From Deltaproteobacteria bacterium (lineage in GTDB: Bacteria > Desulfobacterota > Dissulfuribacteria > Dissulfuribacterales > QOAL01): a stretch of DNA of 9,584 nt. The stretch lies in the NCBI GenBank assembly GCA_027068235.1, contig JAMOUE010000196.1:1-9584 (forward strand). Reading direction: 5' to 3'. Under the pieces are notes generated by a model that worked only from the letters and a program-made list of their open reading frames with translations, was not told where the DNA came from and searched no databases. The translations under genes and the position numbers were made by a program. Positions 6,658-9,584 of this stretch are shown one piece after another. Within the stretch, counting starts at the first letter, position 1, and the number at the start of each line of letters is the position of its first letter.

Positions 6658-7215
6658 ATGCTTAATATTCTCATAACTATTCTTGTCATAATAGCAGTGC
6701 TGGCCCTTTGGGCCGTTATGATATACAACCGCCTTGTAAAGCTAAGAAACCTGTGCAAAGAAGGCTGGAGCGGCATAGATGTTCAGCTCAAAAGAAGGGC
6801 CAACCTTATTCCCAATCTGCTTGAGACGGTAAAGGGGTACATGCGCCATGAAAAAGAGGTCTTCAAGCAGGTTACAGAGGCTCGTGCCAAGGCACTATCG
6901 GCGGGAAGCCCGGCAGAACGTGGGCAAGGCGAATCCATGCTGACTGCCAGTCTTAGAAGCCTCTTTGCCATTGCAGAAAACTATCCAGAACTAAAGGCAA
7001 ACACCAATTTTCTGGAACTCCAGGCACAACTTGCCCAGATAGAGGATGCAATCCAAAAGGCTAGGCGCTATTACAACGCTACTGTAAGGGACCTTAACAC
7101 CGCCATTGAAGTGTTTCCAAACAGCATCATTGCCAACATGTTCGGCTTTAAGAAAGAGGAATTCTTCGAGCTCACCGATCCTGAAGAAAGGTCTGTACCA
7201 AAGGTTACATTCTAA
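6658..7215 (+). CDS. lemA: LemA family membrane-anchored protein
   Basis: This 185-residue protein has one N-terminal membrane helix (about 3-22), followed by YNRLV (23-27) and the long helical LemA domain. Diagnostic stretches are GWSGIDVQLKRRANLIPNLL (36-55), VKGYMRHE (58-65), RRYYNATVRDLNTAIEVFPN (136-155) and the C-terminal RSVPKVTF (178-185). Known: LemA proteins have a short extracytoplasmic N-terminus, one membrane span and a coiled helical bundle in the cytoplasm or periplasm, depending on the report. Their molecular role is not settled. AGGAG at 6645-6649, 8 nt upstream, supports the ATG. The gene starts 69 bp after hisHF and ends 20 bp before the DUF2207 gene, a very common partner, so the two very probably form an operon. 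Secure for family. Confidence 0.95.
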   Translation: MLNILITILVIIAVLALWAVMIYNRLVKLRNLCKEGWSGIDVQLKRRANLIPNLLETVKGYMRHEKEVFKQVTEARAKALSAGSPAERGQGESMLTASLRSLFAIAENYPELKANTNFLELQAQLAQIEDAIQKARRYYNATVRDLNTAIEVFPNSIIANMFGFKKEEFFELTDPEERSVPKVTF

Positions 7216-7235
7216 CAAGGAGCATCTTAGCGATC

Positions 7236-9167
7236 ATGGCAGAACAGCGCCTATGGGGAAGACTTGTCATTGTCTGTTCCATAATCATCACCTTTATCTT
7301 TGTCTCTATTTCCTGTAGTACGACCTTTGCTACTGATAATAGAGAGGAAATCACCCATTTCAACAGCAGGATTCTCATACAGCCATCGGGCGCTATTGTA
7401 GTTACTGAAACCATAACAGCAAACTGTCTTGGGCAGAGAATAAGGCACGGCATATACCGAGACCTTCCAATACGATACAAAAAGGGAGCTCTTTTTGCCT
7501 TTCACCCTCATTTCAAGATATTGGAAGTAAACATTGATGGCGTTAAGGCCCCTTATCACACCAAAGATAGAGGAAATGACATCAGGATTTACATAGGCTC
7601 CAAAGACAAATTCATCTCAAATGGCCTACACACCTTTGAATTGACCTATGAAATGAGCCGTATGGTCAGTTATTTCAAAGACTTTGATGAAATTTACTGG
7701 AATGTCACAGGGGACCAATGGGCCTTTCCCATTTTAAGGGCAACTGCAACTATTGTACTGCCCAAGCCCTCTAGATTTTTAAGATACGCATCCTACACTG
7801 GCCCAAAAGGCTCGAAAGAAAACATGGCCAAGGTCATTGAGGTTACCTCTAGACATATAACCTTTGAGACCACAAAACCTCTCTACCCACACGAAGGCTT
7901 CACAGTAGCAGCGGCCTGGCCTAAAGGAGTTGTCAAAGAACCTGGCATCTTGATGAAGATCCTTTACATGCTAAAAGACAACTTCTCTATCCTTTCTGGT
8001 GCCCTCTTATTACTGGGCGTATTTTTCTACTACCTATACGCATGGAACCAAGTTGGCAAAGACCCAGAACTTGGGCCAATTGTTCCAAGATTTGATCCTC
8101 CAAAAGGTATAGGGCCGTGTGCAGCAAGATTCATAAGACTTATGGGTTTTGATGACAAGGTATTTGCAACATCCGTGGTGGATCTGGGGGTAAGAGGGGC
8201 AATTGTAATAAAAAAAGATGGTAAAGGCTTCAAATTAGAGCTTACTGATAAACCAACAGATACAAAAAACTTACCAGATGGAGAAGATAAGGTCCTTTCC
8301 ACCCTTTTCAGATCAAGGTCTGTTGTAAGGCTGGGCCAAGAGAACCACAGACTTATATCATCAGCCAAAGACAAGCTTAAAGAGGCGCTAAAGCGCAGGT
8401 ATGAAAAGATATATTTTCTTACAAACAGTAACTATCTAATACCTGGTGCCGCACTTTCTATTATCGCCCTTGTGTTGCTGGCCCTTGGCGGCAAGGAGGT
8501 TATTCCATCACTTTTTATAACATTATGGCTTTCTGTCTGGACATTTTTCACCACATTTTTGATCATGACTGGAGCCAAGGGGCTTAAAGGATTTTTCAAG
8601 ATATCATGGAGACAAAAGGCTGCTGCCATAAGAAACTTCATATTTTCTATGTTCTTTTCTGTGGGCCTGGCTGTTGGTGGCTCCTTTTACTATATGATGA
8701 TCGGCCCTGTAAGCCTTGCCATCTTTGTACTCCTTATCATTGTAAATATGGTTTTCTATCAGTTGATGAAGGCGCCAACCATGAAAGGAGCAAAGCTTCT
8801 TTCAGAGCTTGAAGGGTTCAGGATGTTTCTTGAGACAGCAGAGGCTCCAAGACTTGAAGCATTAACTCCGCCAGACAAGGCACCTGAATTATTTGAGCGC
8901 TACCTTCCTTGGGCAATGGCTCTTGATGTCGAAAACCAGTGGGCAGAAAGGTTTCAGGCCTATCTCAAAACCATTGGTCAACAACAAGCCTATTATGGTC
9001 CAACTTGGTACCATGGCAGCTATCATTCACTTTCTGCACTTTCCTCAGATATTGGTACAGGGCTATACTCTGCCATAGCAAGCGCTTCTATCTCCACTTC
9101 ATCAGGTTCAGGAGGTGGTGGATTCTCAGGAGGCGGTGGAGGTGGAGGCGGCGGAGGCGGCTGGTAG
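7236..9167 (+). CDS. DUF2207 domain-containing membrane protein with glycine-rich C-terminus
   Basis: This 643-residue protein partners LemA; its function is unknown. Residues 10-32 form a Sec signal peptide, probably cut after FA (32). Cys27 is not in a good lipobox. Residues about 36-230 are the exported DUF2207 beta-rich domain (EEITHFNSRILIQPSGAIVV at 37-56, then RHGIYRDLPI). A membrane helix follows at about 252-270, then a cytoplasmic part of about 130 residues with PPKGIGPCAARFI, then probable helices at about 400-418, 422-446, 467-489 and 491-512. The tail carries GGGG (626-629), eleven consecutive Gly (632-642) and a terminal Trp. This matches the YciQ-like DUF2207 layout. The ribosome binding site AAGGAG (7217-7222) is 13 nt from the ATG, longer than usual, and I found no better start. 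Secure for family. Confidence 0.93.
   Translation: MAEQRLWGRLVIVCSIIITFIFVSISCSTTFATDNREEITHFNSRILIQPSGAIVVTETITANCLGQRIRHGIYRDLPIRYKKGALFAFHPHFKILEVNIDGVKAPYHTKDRGNDIRIYIGSKDKFISNGLHTFELTYEMSRMVSYFKDFDEIYWNVTGDQWAFPILRATATIVLPKPSRFLRYASYTGPKGSKENMAKVIEVTSRHITFETTKPLYPHEGFTVAAAWPKGVVKEPGILMKILYMLKDNFSILSGALLLLGVFFYYLYAWNQVGKDPELGPIVPRFDPPKGIGPCAARFIRLMGFDDKVFATSVVDLGVRGAIVIKKDGKGFKLELTDKPTDTKNLPDGEDKVLSTLFRSRSVVRLGQENHRLISSAKDKLKEALKRRYEKIYFLTNSNYLIPGAALSIIALVLLALGGKEVIPSLFITLWLSVWTFFTTFLIMTGAKGLKGFFKISWRQKAAAIRNFIFSMFFSVGLAVGGSFYYMMIGPVSLAIFVLLIIVNMVFYQLMKAPTMKGAKLLSELEGFRMFLETAEAPRLEALTPPDKAPELFERYLPWAMALDVENQWAERFQAYLKTIGQQQAYYGPTWYHGSYHSLSALSSDIGTGLYSAIASASISTSSGSGGGGFSGGGGGGGGGGGW
9114..9164 (+). 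repeat. GGN low-complexity run coding the poly-glycine tail
   Basis: Near-continuous GGN codons encode four Gly, then Phe-Ser, then eleven Gly and Trp at the end of the DUF2207 protein. It reads as a true protein tail: the frame stays open and ends in GGW. Such tracts are prone to slippage in replication and sequencing. Confidence 0.75.
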
Positions 9168-9300
9168 ACGCTTTCTCGGCCGTTATCTTGTGTACGCCCA
9201 GCATGGGCAAGACCGAATAAGTAAGATCAAATATAAGAGCGCTCCAAGCATAGACGGAGTGAACATAAGCCAGTTTCCAGCATTTCTTCATAAAAGCAGG

Positions 9301-9334
9301 ACCCACCAGTAAAACTGGTGGTTTAGATTTCTAT
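9301..9334 (+). terminator. Hairpin, probable terminator of lemA-DUF2207
   Basis: CCACCAGT (9303-9310), loop AAA, and ACTGGTGG (9314-9321) form a perfect 8-bp stem. TTTAGATTTCTATT follows on the plus strand. The tail is T-rich but broken, and the hairpin is 135 bp after the stop codon, so termination is likely rather than certain. It could also serve the leftward gene weakly. Strong short hairpins like this also occur at IS200/IS605-type ends, but no transposase is present. Confidence 0.5.
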
Positions 9335-9335
9335 T

Positions 9336-9362
9336 AATAAAGCCAGGAAAGTTGCTTTTATT
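9336..9362 (-). terminator. Possible terminator hairpin for the leftward gene at the right edge
   Basis: AATAAAGC (9336-9343) pairs with GCTTTTATT (9354-9362) apart from one bulged T, with a 10-nt loop. It begins 25 bp after the leftward stop codon at 9388. The stem is AT-rich and the following minus-strand sequence is AT-rich rather than a clean T run, so support is weak. Confidence 0.25.
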
Positions 9363-9387
9363 CAGGCCGCCTTCCCCAACCCTTTCA

Positions 9388-9584
9388 TTAATGTTCAGGA
9401 AGGTTTTCTAAATTTCTTTTCGGCCTAAACTTGAAATAGCTAAAAATCAAAAGAAGATAAACTGTCATGAATAACAGAGGTAGAGAAATGCCGCTTACCC
9501 CCTTCACTGCACTTGGAAACGTTATGACAAATACTGCACCTGTTTCCTCTTTAAGGCGGACAACGGCAGGAATATGATCTAACC
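9388..9584 (-). CDS. C-terminal end of an unrecognised membrane protein (5' end outside window)
   Basis: Leftward from 9582 the frame is open for 64 codons to a TAA at 9390-9388; the other two leftward frames stop within the first 11 codons. The fragment begins LDHIPAVVRLKEETGAVF and has a hydrophobic segment at about residues 31-50 (GISLPLLFMTVYLLLIFSYF), followed by a basic tail (KFRPKR) and NLENLPEH. By the positive-inside rule the part before the helix should face outside and the short tail the cytoplasm. I do not recognise the family. The open frame, the membrane helix with basic flank and the hairpin downstream support a real gene. It converges on the DUF2207 gene. Confidence 0.6.
   Translation of the reverse strand, partial: LDHIPAVVRLKEETGAVFVITFPSAVKGVSGISLPLLFMTVYLLLIFSYFKFRPKRNLENLPEH

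Larger units (their letters stand above)
9168..9387. other. Intergenic region, hairpin-rich, no confident gene
   Basis: These 220 bp lie between the convergent DUF2207 gene and the membrane protein at the right edge. They hold three short inverted repeats: GCCCA/TGGGC with a 3-nt loop (9196-9208), the 8-bp stem at 9303-9321, and an AT-rich stem at 9336-9362. A leftward open frame (9306-9088) crosses the region and encodes a hydrophobic stretch, but has no ribosome binding site. No recognisable transposase remnant is seen. Confidence 0.5.

Noticed and set aside
7251..7559. 102-codon leftward frame opposite the DUF2207 N-terminus
   Set aside because: It is antisense to the signal peptide and exported domain, with no support of its own.
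1..9584. CRISPR array, tRNA, rRNA or prophage/defence island
   Set aside because: No regularly spaced direct repeats, no cloverleaf-like sequence with T-loop motif, and no phage or defence gene were seen; all major frames are housekeeping or membrane genes.

Overview
The window looks like ordinary chromosomal DNA from a Gram-negative bacterium with moderate G+C. Gene density is high, most starts have AGGAG-type ribosome binding sites, and GTG starts occur. A DUF4197 protein, a SNF2 helicase, a mazG-mnmG pair and a lemA-DUF2207 pair together would fit a proteobacterium or, perhaps, a Desulfobacterota (deltaproteobacterial) lineage. That placement is inferred from recalled family distributions, not shown by the sequence. 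I saw no prophage, transposase gene, CRISPR array, tRNA or rRNA.

Layout. Positions 1-126 (+) are the last 41 codons of a SNF2/HepA-type helicase. After a probable terminator and a candidate promoter/operator comes an exported DUF4197 protein (351-1112, +). It converges on a leftward cluster transcribed as mazG (4880-4062), mnmG (4057-2186), then a D-hexose-6-phosphate mutarotase-like gene (2102-1263). The convergent gap at 1113-1262 holds a long inverted repeat and a probable leftward terminator. A 130-bp divergent region (4881-5010) separates mazG from a rightward hisHF fusion (5011-6588), which is followed by lemA (6658-7215) and a DUF2207 membrane protein (7236-9167). A hairpin-rich gap (9168-9387) follows. 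The right edge carries the C-terminal end of an unrecognised membrane protein read leftward (9584-9388).

How the genes work together. MazG hydrolyses (d)NTPs and MnmG modifies the tRNA wobble uridine; their genes are 4 bp apart, with the mnmG ribosome binding site inside mazG, so their translation is probably coupled. The third gene is a sugar-phosphate epimerase-like protein in which the usual catalytic histidine is replaced by arginine. LemA and the DUF2207 protein form a commonly paired membrane module of unknown function.

The most notable item is the hisHF gene. It encodes glutaminase and cyclase of imidazole glycerol phosphate synthase in one 525-residue chain. Its HisF half reads like the fungal/plant HIS7/HISN4 type rather than ordinary bacterial HisF. 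It lies away from any other histidine biosynthesis gene in the window. I did not find a clearly novel defence or mobile system here.
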